A DNA stretch of 64,000 nt from contig NC_133666.1 of assembly GCF_037893015.1 (NCBI RefSeq), forward strand, positions 165,232,611 to 165,296,610, written 5' to 3'. The DNA comes from Macrotis lagotis (lineage: Eukaryota > Chordata > Mammalia > Peramelemorphia > Peramelidae). Positions 23,590 to 34,139 of the stretch are shown piece by piece. The notes under the pieces were generated by a model. That model worked only from the letters and a program-made list of their open reading frames with translations, was not told where the DNA came from and did not search any database. The translations under genes and the position numbers were made by a program. Positions within the stretch are counted from its first letter, which is position 1; each line of letters opens with the position of its first letter.

Positions 23590-23730
23590 AAACTTAGAAC
23601 CGAAAGGAATCTTAAGGACCACCCATTTTACAGCTGAGGAAGCTACAATCCAGAGAGGTTAAGATATTTGCTCAAGGTCACACAGGTATTAGAGACAACC
23701 TAGGTCCTCTGACTGATTGTCTTCTAATCT
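23590..23730 (-). mobile_element. MIR-like SINE, antisense
   Basis: CATTTTACAGCTGAGGAAGC, CCAGAGAGGTTAAGATATTT, GCTCAAGGTCACACAGG and AGGTCCTCTGACTG. Confidence 0.85.
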
Positions 23731-23965
23731 GAAGGGCACCTTTATATACATTAAGCAGAAGACATTTCTAAAAGACATGTCTTACTTATCCCAGGATTGT
23801 GATGTTTGCTTAATGGAGGCTAAGATTTTAGAGAAGAAAGAAAATGGGAGAAGCTTGAATTTCCCAGATGTTTTAAGACCCTAATTTGAAGGAATGTTCT
23901 GAGACTTTTGAATATTTACCCAGCAAATGCATGTAGTATTATGTGTTTCTCTCTGTCTCAGGAAG

Positions 23966-23967
<2 letters not shown>

Positions 23968-24018
<51 letters not shown>

Positions 24019-24021
24019 TGT
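23968..24021. repeat. (TG)n microsatellite
   Basis: About 26 TG units with a single TATG interruption near 24010. Confidence 0.97.
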
Positions 24022-24789
24022 TTCAGAAGAGTAGTGTTCAGATAAAACTGCAGAGCTGAATGGGACAGACAAGTGTATCAATAACTTCTGTAAATGTTGA
24101 CTGTTTCTTTTCTTTTAATTTGGGGAAGCACTAACTGTACCTCCAGAAAGCCTATCTGTGCTTGCAGAGATTACCTGCTAAGTAATAGGAGTCTATGGAT
24201 AAGGTTTCCTCTCTCTTGTATTCCCTCACATGGAGAACAATGCACGAAATCAGGTAATACTTAGCTGACAAAATAGATCAGAAAAAAAAGGTGATGTTAT
24301 CTATGCCTGAAAAAATAACTCTGTGGTTCTTTTTACTTGAGCAATTTAAAACCTCTTTTTTTAAATCAGAGATAGAAAGGAAACTGCTGTTTCATTAAGC
24401 ACAGGACATTCTTTAGCATTACTCAATATTGGACAGTCAGAATTTCCACCTGTCCATGAAGCTGTCAGCGATTTTCCCATTCTCATTTGTGACATCTTGG
24501 AAGTAAGAGGTTTTCTCTCTCAATTCTATTCTAACCTCTTCACTTTTTCCATTCAGAGAAAATGTCTTCTGGTAAACTTCTGTGCAAGATATAGAAAAAG
24601 GAGTTAGAAATGCAAAGGGAGAAAAATGGGAAATTTTAATGACAAATCAAACTGACACCTGCTTTGCTATTGAATTTGTGTATTGGTGCTAAATAAATAG
24701 GCACACCATTTAATTTGTCATTCCTAAGGAAAAAGTATTCAACAATGTTTTTAGTTGTTTTAACATTTTTGTCCAATATATCAGAACTT
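24022..24789. other. Unassigned sequence
   Basis: No repeat or gene recognised. Confidence 0.4.
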
Positions 24790-25190
24790 TCAGCTCTAAA
24801 ACTTTTTCCATGGGTCCCTACCTCTCCTTACTGGCGAGGTCCTCACATGAACCATTATATCTAGGCTGCCCCAGGTCTTCTTCACTTTACTCCAAGTTAT
24901 CTGGCCAGCCACCTGCTTCCTTCCGAACAATATTCTTCTTTCTTCCTGCCCCAATTCTCTAATTCTGGCAATATAATCAAGTCATTCCAACCACTGCTAC
25001 TAGAAACAATGTGTTGGTCCACTATCCTAAGGTTCCACCCAGCCTCCTAGAACTTTCTAAATCAAAATACTCTACCTTAGGTATCACTCCCTTATGTGTA
25101 TTATGTATTTTCATTAAAATGCAGCTCCTTGAGGGCAGGGACTGTCTCTACTTTTGTTTTTATAAATACATAGTGCTTGATTCATAGTAA
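24790..25190 (+). mobile_element. L2 3' part, sense
   Basis: CTCCAAGTTATCTGGCC-like distal text leads to the clear terminus ATGCAGCTCCTTGAGGGCAG, GGACTGTCTCTACTTTTG and TTGATTCATAGTAAAG. Confidence 0.7.
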
Positions 25191-25425
25191 AGAGATTATA
25201 ATTTTTTATAGACCCTTCCTTCTTTCATTTCTCCTGTCCTATGCCTGTAACTTAGTCTACAGAATTCTTTTTCAGGAAGACATGGATACCCAATTCTTCC
25301 TTTTTACTTCTGGAATAGGCAAACAGATCTCCGGGGGGAATGGGGAATAGAGAATTAAGGTCTCAATGAAACAAGAACTTTGGAAAAATCTTTAAAACTG
25401 CTTCTGGATTATCCTTTTGAGCTAC

Positions 25426-25578
25426 TTTTTTTTTTAGGTTTCTGCAAGGCAAACAGGGTTAAGTGGCTTGCCTAAGGCCACACAGCTAGGTAATTATTAA
25501 GTGACTGAGATCGGATTTGAACCCAGGTACTCCTGACTCCAGGGCAGTGCTTTATCCACTGCACCACCTAGCTGCCCC
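25426..25578 (-). mobile_element. Type A SINE, antisense
   Basis: Poly-T start, GCAAGGCAAACAGGGTTAAG, ACACAGCTAGGTAATTATTA, GGATTTGAACCCAGGTACTC, and head GCACCACCTAGCTGCCCC. The flanks GAGCTAC and AAGCTAT may be a decayed target duplication. Confidence 0.94.
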
Positions 25579-25965
25579 CTCAAGCTATTTTTTAACCTGG
25601 TTTTAAATCAGAGGAAGTATCAGAGAATTTCAAATTCAATAGCTTAAAAGAAAATCACTTGTTTTTAAAATGAATATCTGAAGAAGAGACTAGTAAATGT
25701 GTTCTTGAATAGCAAAATTGTGCTTTATTTACACTTAATACCATGGTTACAGATTTTATTTGAAAGCCACTCCCTCCTTAGAAAAAAAAGAAACCCATTC
25801 TGAGTATAAAAATTCAACATATGTTCACAGTGGTGTTTCCCAATAAAAAAAATTGACAGTATTTCTATAACTTTGGACAAGTCACATTTTCTAAGGGCCT
25901 CACTTTGAACATTTGTAAGGTAAGGAATTTGAAATAGATGATCACAAGCTTCCTCAAGTTTTAAG
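25579..25965. other. Unassigned sequence
   Basis: Nothing recognised. Confidence 0.4.
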
Positions 25966-25969
25966 CTCT

Positions 25970-26140
25970 CAACTAGATGATAATATATTATTATAAATGC
26001 ATTGCATATATGTATTATTATTTATGAATTATTATATTAAATTATATCTACATTATTATAATTATCATAGTGTATATTATATATTACTATATATAACATA
26101 AAGTAATATAATGTCACATAACATAGTATAGGACAGCATA
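25970..26140. repeat. AT-rich low-complexity region
   Basis: Dense TATTA/ATATA words without a fixed unit. Confidence 0.85.
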
Positions 26141-26154
26141 CATAAAAAGTCAGT

Positions 26155-26392
26155 GCTTTAAGATTTACTAAATGTTTTACAAATACTTTTTCAATTTATC
26201 TTCACAACAACCTTGCAAGATCATTGCTATTATTTTCCTTATTTCACATATTTGGGAAACTGAAGCAAACAGAGATTAAAGTAATTCATCCAGGGTCACA
26301 GAAGCCTTTTGTGTGACCAATTTTATTGGGCCAAATTTGAACTCAGATTTTCCTAAATCTAGGTATTGTACTCTAATTAACTGCCTCTAACC
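26155..26392 (-). mobile_element. MIR-like/type D SINE, antisense
   Basis: ACAAATACTTTTTCAATTTA, CTTCACAACAACCTTGCAAG, TTTGGGAAACTGAAGCAAAC, CATCCAGGGTCACAGAAGCC and TTTGAACTCAGATTTTCC. About 10 extra bases disrupt the region after the core. Confidence 0.82.
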
Positions 26393-26398
26393 CAGACT

Positions 26399-26515
26399 CA
26401 CATAGAATCAGTGATATGTATACATATACATATACACATACATATACACATACACATACACATACATATACATATATATACATATACATGTATATGTATA
26501 CATTTATGTATCAGA
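26399..26515. repeat. (CATA)n/(TATACA)n satellite
   Basis: Degenerate CATACA/TATACA units for about 115 bp. Confidence 0.92.
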
Positions 26516-26719
26516 TAGTATCATAAATGTAAGTGCTAGACTTTGTACCCAGTTTTTCAAGATTTCAGAACCAAGATTAACCCACACTGCCTCTAGTAGG
26601 TGACACACATTCGTGTAAACTGAAAAAAAAAAAAAACCTGAAAATAACCAGGAGAAGGCAACTCTTCTCCAAGATGAATATCTTAAAATAAATATTCTGG
26701 CAAATTCTAAGAAAGTTCA

Positions 26720-27170
26720 CATTTGAAGTGAGCACTAAATTTTGGGAAGTATATTGTCAGACTGGAGAAGGCCCACAGGTGACCAATGTGACAGTAAAAT
26801 TCTTAAGTTCTTGCCACACAATAATCAGTTGAAGAAATTTGTGAAGCTCACCCAGGAAAAGAAAACTGACACGTAGAAAGGGGATTCAATTGTTTGATCT
26901 GATCCAATAGAGTAGAATGAGGATCAATGAATGAAAACTGAAAAGACACAAATTTAGGACTAAAGTACAAAAAAAACTTTATAACAATGGGAATCTAAAT
27001 GAAATGGGCATCCTCAGCAAGTAGGAGTTTTCTAGTAACTAGAAATTTTTCCACAATGACTAGATGGCACCTTGGGATGTAATTGAACTCTTGTTCAGTT
27101 AAGGATTAAGTTAAATGATCCCTGATATTCCTTCCAACCTAGAGTCCAATTCTCTGATTCTGTGTTAGGG
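26720..27170 (+). mobile_element. L3/CR1 LINE 3' end, sense
   Basis: Distal CR1/L3 text: CTGGAGAAGGCCCACAGGTG, a GGGCATCCTC-type segment, and the diagnostic terminus TTCCTTCCAACCTAGAGTCC then TTCTCTGATTCTGTG. Highly decayed. Confidence 0.65.
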
Positions 27171-27279
27171 TTTAGGACCATTAAAGCCCAGATAGATTAT
27201 TTTATTCCTATGAGACCCAGTGGTTTGTATATGAATGTTGTGCCATGGAAGAGATGAGGGAAATTAGGAGTATTCCCTC

Positions 27280-27475
27280 CATGCAGTAGAAAGGTACTGA
27301 GAGTCAAAAGACCTGGGTTCAATTCCCAGAAGCACCATATATAAACCCTAATGACCTTGAAAAATTTAAACCTTTCTGAATTTCAGTTTTCTTATCTGTA
27401 AAATGGGAGAGGAGATAAGGACTTAGATAATAAAATCACTAAGGACTTTTCTAGTTCTTCTGTTCTATAGGAATT
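27280..27475 (+). mobile_element. MIR-like SINE, sense
   Basis: AAAAGACCTGGGTTCAATTC, TCTGAATTTCAGTTTTCTTA and TCTGTAAAATGGGAGAGG, with a TTCTAGTTCTTCTG end. Confidence 0.8.
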
Positions 27476-27584
27476 AGATGAAGTACCAAAAGCAACAGAA
27501 AAGAGATAGTTCATCTTTTGAATGAATTAGAATAAAATAAATCTTTTGAACAGGAATGCAACATAAAACTTTTGATCAAGTTAT

Positions 27585-27815
27585 AGACACAACTAGGTAG
27601 AATAGAAAACAGAGTTCTGATCTTGGAGAAAGGAAGATGAGTTTAAATCTGACCTCAGTGTTACCTAACTTCTCTCTGCCTCAGTTTCTTATACTGCAAA
27701 ATAAATAGCAGCTGCCTCTTGGGGTTGCTGTGAGGTAATGAGATAATTTGATTGTCATTTCACTGGCACCTAGTAGCCCTTAATAAGTGCTTGTGTCCTT
27801 CCTGCTATTTAGGTT
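27585..27815 (+). mobile_element. MIR-like/type D SINE, sense
   Basis: CACAACTAGGTAGAATAG, AGTTTAAATCTGACCTCAG, TCTGCCTCAGTTTCTTATAC, GGGTTGCTGTGAGGTAATGA, then CTTAATAAGTGCTTG. Confidence 0.82.
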
Positions 27816-28097
27816 TGAATGTAACAGCTAGGAAAATTTCCAACTCACATCATAGGTCACCTAGATGAAGTGACTCCAGTTTCAAAGCACCCAGTGGATC
27901 CAATTCCCTCATAACCATAATTCATGAACTCCCATCAATTTGTTGAACAAGTAATTAGAGAATAAAATTAATTCAGAGAGAAGACATTTCATGAAATATA
28001 ATAGCAAGAAAAGTAGTAAAAATACATTCCTATAAAAACCCTCATATTCACATAAGTAGGAAGAGTATATAGTGAACAAGCACAGAGAGGCACACTT
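27816..28097. other. Unassigned sequence
   Basis: Nothing recognised. Confidence 0.4.
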
Positions 28098-28110
28098 GTA
28101 GGAAACACAA
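28098..28110. repeat. TSD left (SINE 28111)
   Basis: GTAGGAAACACAA, exact match to 28258-28270. Confidence 0.92.
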
Positions 28111-28257
28111 GTTTTATTTTATTTATTTATTTAAGGCAATGGGTTTTTTTTAAGTGACTTGCCTAAGGTCAAACAGCTAGACAATTATTAAATGTCTGAG
28201 GCATAATCTGAACTCAGGTCTCCTAATTCCAGGGCCAGTGCTCTGTCCAGCTGCCCC
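28111..28257 (-). mobile_element. Type A SINE, antisense, with TSD
   Basis: T-rich start (TTTTATTTTATTTATTTA), AAGTGACTTGCCTAAGGTC, ACAGCTAGACAATTATTAAA, GAACTCAGGTCTCC, head CCAGCTGCCCC. The head has a deletion of about 12 bp. GTAGGAAACACAA flanks it at 28098-28110 and 28258-28270. Confidence 0.94.
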
Positions 28258-28270
28258 GTAGGAAACACAA
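28258..28270. repeat. TSD right (SINE 28111)
   Basis: GTAGGAAACACAA, exact match to 28098-28110. Confidence 0.92.
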
Positions 28271-28279
28271 ATGACTAGG

Positions 28280-28304
28280 ACACACACACACACACACACA
28301 CACA
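28280..28304. repeat. (CA)n microsatellite
   Basis: About 12 CA units just beyond the SINE target duplication. Confidence 0.95.
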
Positions 28305-28770
28305 TGACAGCTCATGCCTCTAATGCAACAGTTACTGATTTCTGATGAACTCATTGAGTTACTTCTACTGTTATTGACTATGAAACCTTTGAATGGTCTT
28401 GCTGTATCTTCTTTAAACATATTATCTCTGATAGACATATTGTCTCTTCTCACTGCTTCCAAACACAGTTTTACTGAACCCCAGACTACTTCTGACTTCA
28501 GCAAGAATCCTAGGCTAGCCTATTATTACTTCTTCATGAGAAGAGTATGGTCCATCATATGTTCTTTAACTTTGAAACCTAGAGGCATTTAATTTTTTGT
28601 GTGTGTGTTTATCTACAAGAATACACTGTATTTTTTCTAATTTTTATTTTTGTTACTTTGTATTTGACAAACAACAAACTTTCTTCAATATACAAAGAAG
28701 AATAGAAAGAGATGATTGCATATGAAACCACACAGGGGTAACCTCATTCAACTCATTTCGTTCTATAAAT
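28305..28770. other. Unassigned sequence
   Basis: Overlapping frames of about 92 codons on both strands (28223-28592) run partly through SINE and CA repeat and are not credible genes. Confidence 0.4.
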
Positions 28771-28792
28771 TATACAAAAAATTCCACACACA

Positions 28793-28946
28793 CGGGGGCA
28801 GCTAGGTGGTGTAGTGGATAAAGCACCAGCCTTGGAGTCAGGAGTACCTGGGTTCAAATCCAGTCTCAGACACTTAATAATTACCTAGCTGTGTGGCTTT
28901 GGGCAAGCCACTTAACCCTATTTGCCTTGCAAAAAAAAAAGCAAAA
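28793..28946 (+). mobile_element. Type A SINE, sense, near-consensus
   Basis: GGGGGCAGCTAGGTGGTGTA, A-box-like TGGTGTAGTGG, B-box-like GGTTCAAATCC, ATTACCTAGCTGTGTGGC, and A-tail from 28931. AAAAAATTCCACA at 28776-28788 recurs at 28947-28959. About five CA-rich bases lie between the left copy and the SINE start, so the left junction is slightly blurred. Confidence 0.95.
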
Positions 28947-28959
28947 AAAAAATTCCACA

Positions 28960-30015
28960 AACTGGTTTCAAAGCTGTCCTGTTTAACCGTGTCTCCCTCT
29001 GAACTTTCTTGTGTATTATTTTAAAGCTTCATTAACATTCTCTTTTTTTTCCTTCTCCATGCTTTTATCATCACTATCACTCTTCCCCTCACTCCCAATC
29101 TTCCCTTCAGTTCATAGAAATATGAGAGAAGAGACAAGCTTTGCCTTCATGGAGTTTACATTCTAACATTCTAATAAATATAAATTGGACATCTAGGGGA
29201 ACAAGGACTAGGGTAAATTACTGTGATGATGAATAGGACTAGAGAAGAGTAAATTAACAATGGCAATATTTATTTGATTAAGGTTTAAGGTTTCAGAACT
29301 GGAAAGTGTGTGGGCAGGGGGTTTGGGAAAGGGGATGGTGGCTGTGAATAATGGAGGGGTGGAAACAGTGTGAATAGGCAAAAGATATATGGGATATAAG
29401 GTACCATCTAGATACAGAAGACCATATAATGTACTCACCAATCAAGATGGCAGAGTCCCAGGGAAGGATTTCCTACTTTGCAAAAATTAAGTGCCCCAGT
29501 TCAAAGTAACTGCTCTTACACTGAAGTAGCAGGATGACTGGTGAGAAGATAGCCAAGTTATAGGATGAAGTAGAATTGACTATAGACAGTAGGTCATCAC
29601 TTGGAATAGAAGGACCCTAGGATGAGAGCTCTGGAGCTAAAAGAGTTAAGTCATTCTGGGCTTAGCATAATTCATAAATGAAAGTTAAATATCTGTTCAA
29701 AGTTCCACAAAGCATCTTTACTTTCAGGAAAGCATAAAGCATTATGGTTTATCATTTCTTATATGAAATATTTGTTAATGCACACTTATGATTCTTCTAG
29801 CCTTAAAGCATTTCTTTTGTAGAAGAAATAAATATCAGGTACCTAATATCTACTTTTTTATATTGAGAACCTTTTCTAGAAGGTATCTTGCTCGTTTCTT
29901 TTAGGGAGATTCTAGACATGAGTCATACTTTACCTTTATTTAAGAGCCTTTTCCTGGAACTCCAGGGGAAGGAGCAATGGGATTGAGAATATAAGAAAAG
30001 CCTCATTCCTCTCAA
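28960..30015. other. Mostly unassigned, with an L2 scrap
   Basis: An antisense L2 terminus fragment (TTCATGGAGTTTACATTCTA) lies at 29143-29165. The rest shows no repeat or gene that I recognise. A 77-codon minus frame at 29208-29441 has no motif. Confidence 0.45.
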
Positions 30016-30017
30016 AA

Positions 30018-30145
30018 GTTAGCTAGGTGATGAAGTGGAAAAAGTACTGGACCTGAAATTAAGAAGATGGAAGTTCAAATCTGGCCTCAGATACTAGCTC
30101 TATGACCCTGGAAAATCATTTAACCTCAGTTTCCCTTTGTTTCCT
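30018..30145 (+). mobile_element. tRNA-derived SINE 5' part, sense
   Basis: GTTAGCTAGGTGATGAAGTG, AAGTTCAAATCTGGCCTCAG, TAACCTCAGTTTCCCTTTG. It ends abruptly against an antisense type A head. Confidence 0.85.
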
Positions 30146-30201
30146 CAAGTACTCCTGACTCCAAGGCCAGTGCTCTATCCACTGCACCACCTAGCTGCCC
30201 C
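30146..30201 (-). mobile_element. Type A SINE head fragment, antisense
   Basis: GTACTCCTGACTCCAAGGCC, then ATCCACTGCACCACCTAGCTGCC-type head. Only the 5' head survives. Ordinary 5' truncation removes the head, so this fragment arose by deletion or recombination. Confidence 0.9.
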
Positions 30202-30705
30202 AAGTGATACTCTCAAAAGAAAGGATAAAAAAAAAGAAAGATGGGGCTTTTTCTCTCCTTTTATATTAGCTCAGAGTGGAATAATATATAGTGCATATGT
30301 GTAACCAATTTACTGTTACTTATGTTAACTAGCAGATGGAAACACTAAAGAGACTTACACTTCTCAATTCATATAATCAAATTTTAGTAATCAAAGCATG
30401 CAAAAATATCCTCCTCTAAGGACAAATCACCACCTGCTTTTCCAAAGTACCCATAAGTTCCTATTATATCACATCAATAGGATCCCCTCTGCCCAGTTGT
30501 ATTGGTCATCTGGCAAGATTCTGTCAATCAGCATAATTCCTAAGCCAATATAGGCTGTTTAAGTCTCAAATGTGAGGAATATAAAATCAATCCTAGTCTA
30601 GCTTTGGAAATAGGCTAAGTACTGGGGTCTTGGGCAGGTATTTTTTAATACTTTCAGTTTTGTGTGTTCATAAATTGTTTACTCCTATTCCCAAATTACA
30701 AACAT
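30202..30705. other. Unassigned sequence
   Basis: Nothing recognised. Confidence 0.4.
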
Positions 30706-30890
30706 GTGAATTGGATTTGAGTGAAGGGCTTCTATGTAACAATCTCACTTTCTCTTCTAGAGCCATCTGGATCCAGTGGCCAGATATAAATCAGGATGAT
30801 TGGAGATGACCTGGGATGTGAGACAATCACGGTTAAATGACTTGCCCAAGGTCACACAACTAGTAAATGTCTGAGGCTGGATGCATGTTC
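30706..30890 (-). mobile_element. Type B SINE, antisense
   Basis: TTGGATTTGAGTGAAGGGCT, CTCTTCTAGAGCCATCTGGA, TCCAGTGGCCAGATATAAAT, GGATGATTGGAGATGACCTG, GGTTAAATGACTTGCCCAAG. It directly abuts the RTE-like LINE. Confidence 0.87.
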
Positions 30891-31885
30891 TTCTGTTTAC
30901 AGATGATTGTGCACTCAATGCAGCCTCTAAAGCTGAGATGTAAAAAAAGTATGCATCCATTCTCTGCTATTTGTGCTAATTTTGGTCTAAGAAACACAGG
31001 TGCTCCATCAACCAGCACCACACCATCCATATGTAGAACCATCAATTACAGCAAATAAAGAAGTTTTGAGTACTGTGGACTAAGTTCACTTACCTTGGCA
31101 GTGTTCTTTTCAGGGAGGTACACACTGACGATGAGGTAGACATATGCATTGCCAGCACTAGCTCAGTATTTGGGAGGCTCCGAAAGAAAATGTAAGAGAC
31201 ATGAGGTATTAGGGTAATAACTAAATTTAAGGTATACAGAGTCATTGTGCTGACATAATTTCTACATATCTGTGAAACCTGGACAGTCTACCAGCATCCA
31301 TGCCAGGAAACTGAATTGCTTCCATTTAAATTGTCTTAGGAAGATTCTGTAAATCACCTGACAGGAGAAGATATCAGACACTGACGTCCTCTCTTGAGCT
31401 AAACTGCCTAGAATTCCAACATTACTGTAGAGTTCAACTACAATGAGCTGGTCACATTATTAGAATGCCAGATATATGCTTCCTAAAAAGACTATTCGAT
31501 GGAGAACTAACACCCACAAGCACTCACAAGGGTTCAGAAGAAGCAATACTGAGATACCCTGAAAGTCTCTCTTAAAAACTTTGGAAATTGATTGTGCAGC
31601 ATGGGAGACACTGGCACAGGACCACTCAGCATGGCCTGCCCTTGTCAGGGAGGGTGCTGCACTCTATGAGGAAGGCATCATTGAAGCAGCTCAAAGGAAA
31701 CATGACATAATTACATTTAGAGTACCCATCCCAGGTGTTCACATGGACTACTTGTGTCCGACCTGTTCTGAGTTGGTACTGGGCTAATCAGACACAGTCA
31801 GACACACTGTAATTTAATTTGTCTCAAACATAGTGATATCATTTTGGTCTTCTTCTATAACAAAGGTCAAGAACCAACCCAAAAT
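30891..31885 (+). mobile_element. RTE-like non-LTR LINE, RT C-terminus to 3' tail
   Basis: Conceptual plus-strand translation follows the C-terminal half of an RTE-like endonuclease/reverse transcriptase. A catalytic-box remnant FTDDCALNAASKAEM is at 30896-30940. TKFTYLGSVLF lies near 31081-31113, and DDEVDICIASTSSVFGRLRKKM at about 31129-31192 (first 20 residues and a few more). Then come ICETWTVYQ near 31270 and GHIIRMPD near 31450-31475. An open segment at 31581-31787 has WETLAQDHSAWPALVREGAA and a degraded zinc-knuckle CPTC...LVLG. Multiple stops and frameshifts make it dead. The 3' tail (TTTGGTCTTCTTCTATAAC) resembles the end of the type B SINEs. The clade name is from recalled motifs and should be treated as probable. 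Confidence 0.8.
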
Positions 31886-32460
31886 TATGTTTACCATATA
31901 TTTTGATTGGTAGTTTGCTTCAGAATTACTGATGTTTGTAATTTATCTTATCTGATAATCTACATATCTAATAATTATTTAAGAATATACACACAATACT
32001 ATAACATACCAGACATATGATAAAATTAATTGAAAAATAACTTATTTGTGTAGTTCATCCATAAAATAGAGGTTTAAAACAAAATGAAGTCATTTTTACT
32101 AAATTGACAAGTTAATTCTTACTTAATAAAAAAAAAAAGTTATTTTTGCTAAATGGTAGATTTTCCTGACAATCATCAATCATCTTTTAAAACATAGTCT
32201 TCTAGTCATGTGGACCAATAAGGAAATGCTCCATCATCTCAAAATGCAGATTGCTTCAACTTTGAACCAGAGTATGAACTCTCTCCAACAGAACTCAAGC
32301 AACCATATTCAGCACTCTGCGAAGTGTCCTAGTCTAGGGATTCATATTTCCTCTGTTACAAGGGCACATGAATATTCTAAGCAGATATTTCTGCCATTGT
32401 AAATATTGGTTCACTGGTTTTCTATGAGTTTGAGTGGTGAAAATCAGTTTCCCAAAACTC
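31886..32460. other. Unassigned sequence
   Basis: AT-rich; nothing recognised. Confidence 0.4.
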
Positions 32461-32464
32461 ATCC

Positions 32465-32990
32465 TCAGATAATAGGATGATAGATTCAGTCAAAAGGAAT
32501 GTCATAGATCATTTAACTCAACCTTCTCATTTTACAGATGAGGCACCTAAGATTCTTAGGGATGAAGTGAATTTCTTAGGACCACACAGGTGATAATGAT
32601 ATGATGTTTTTCCTTTATCTTCAAAGAGGACCATGACACTAGGGAGGTGATGCCATGACATACATATGGATTGGATTTGAGTAAGAGAGGTGCTATGTTA
32701 AGTCACCAGCCTCATTTTTCCTCTGGAACCATCTGAATACAATCCTCAGATGTGGATGGGGCTGACTAGTGATGGCCCCAGGTGCAAGGCAATAAGGGTT
32801 AGTAACCTGCCCAAGGTCATACAGCTAGTGTCAAATGTCTGAAGCCATATTGGAACTCAGGTCCTCCTGACTCCAGGGCTGGTATTCTATCCGCTGCACC
32901 ACCTAGACAAAGAGGTAGGAAGCAGAAGAACTGGGAGCAGAGAGCTGGGATTTGAACTCAGGGTCTTTGTTCCCTAGAAAAGCAGAGTTA
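32465..32990 (-). mobile_element. MIR-like SINE, antisense, split by a type B SINE
   Basis: The two halves are 32465-32603 (CATTTTACAGATGAGGCACC, GGACCACACAGG) and 32909-32990 (GGGATTTGAACTCAGGGTC). They read as one MIR-like unit interrupted by 32604-32908. Confidence 0.8.
32604..32908 (-). mobile_element. Type B SINE, antisense, nested in MIR-like SINE
   Basis: TCTTCAAAGAGGACCATGAC, GGAGGTGATGCCATGACATA, GTCACCAGCCTCATTTTTCC, then TAACCTGCCCAAGGTCATAC and head CCGCTGCACCACCTAGAC. Near full length. Confidence 0.9.
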
Positions 32991-33500
32991 ACAGGACAGC
33001 AAGACCAGATAGTCAAAAGTACAACAATTTGGAGAACCCTTAATCAACTTACCTCATAATTAGCAATGTCCCTCCTAGATCTGACACCTTTATGACTGTC
33101 TGAAAGTTCAGGCTCCTGTCGACCACCTCTCAAGTATCTAACCCTTGACTAATACATATCTTCACCCAACAGCCAGTTCTTATCTAATGTCTCTCAAGAT
33201 GTTTTACAGAAAGGACCAGGTTATTTAAATCCTAAAGGAATATATATCACAATTACCCAGTTGCTCAGTGGAGATCTTTGTAAGTGCCAGGTGAGTTGCT
33301 AATAGTAGTTTAGGAAATTCAAAGGGGCTCTTATCCCTAGAGGGGGGCTTTGCAGGTTAGAATTAAGATCCTTTGTCAGAGTCATGTAAGGAAACAGCCT
33401 CCATTCTTTCCCATTTCTATATTGAGCTTGCTGGAAGACATTAAATCTCAGATGAGTGTTTACTGCTCACGCAATGTGAAAACAAATCTTTCTTCAAGGG
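32991..33500. other. Unassigned sequence
   Basis: Nothing recognised. Confidence 0.4.
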
Positions 33501-33506
33501 TATAAT

Positions 33507-33725
33507 CTGTATGGCAAAGTAGATAGAGGGCCAAGTCTACAGTCAGGAAGAGTTCCAATATGGCCTCAATTACTTCTGAACTTTGTGACCCTGAACAAGT
33601 TACTTAACCCTATTTGCCTCAGTTTCCTTATCTGTAAAATGAACTGGAGAAGGAAATGACAAATTACTCTAGCATCTTTGTCAAGAAAACTCCAAAAGGG
33701 AGCACAAAGAGTCAACTGAAAATCA
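33507..33725 (+). mobile_element. Type C SINE, sense
   Basis: ATGGCAAAGTAGATAGAGGG, CCTCAGTTTCCTTATCTG, AAAATGAACTGGAGAAGGAA, GTCAAGAAAACTCCAAAAGG and AACTCAACAACACAA. Confidence 0.9.
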
Positions 33726-33734
33726 ACTCAACAA

Positions 33735-34115
33735 CACAATCTGCCAAAGATCAGAGAGTTAAAGCTGGAAGAAACTTAAAATACATATTCCTGGCCCAAC
33801 TTATTGATCCAGATGAGAAAACAGACTCAGAGAAGTAAAAGTTGTTGAGTCATCTTTGTTGTGTCCAACTCTCCATGATCCAATTTGGGGTTTTCTTGGC
33901 AAAAATATAGGAGTGATTTGTCATTTCTTTCTCCAGATCACTTAAAAGATGAGATGCTGAGGCAAACCAAGTTAAGTGACTTGCCCAGGGTTATACAATT
34001 AATAAGTATAACTTGCCCCAAATCACATAGCTAATCACTGGTAGAAGTGGAATTCTAACTTAGACCCTGTCATTTCAAATCCAGTGCTTTCTTTACCATT
34101 CCAGTGGATACAATA
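33735..34115 (-). mobile_element. MIR-like SINE, antisense, split by a type C SINE
   Basis: The left half (33735-33839) reads AAGCTGGAAGAAACTTAAAA, ATGAGAAAACAGACTCAGAG. The right half (34020-34115) reads AAATCACATAGCTAATCACT, TAACTTAGACCCTGTC. Together they make one unit. Confidence 0.75.
33840..34019 (-). mobile_element. Type C SINE, antisense, nested
   Basis: GTTGTTGAGTCATCTTTGTT, GGGGTTTTCTTGGCAAAAAT, TTTCTTTCTCCAGATCACTT and GTTAAGTGACTTGCCCAGGG. It faces the sense copy at 33507-33725, forming an inverted pair. Confidence 0.88.
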
Positions 34116-34139
34116 CAATCAGAGTTTTCAAAAATTATC

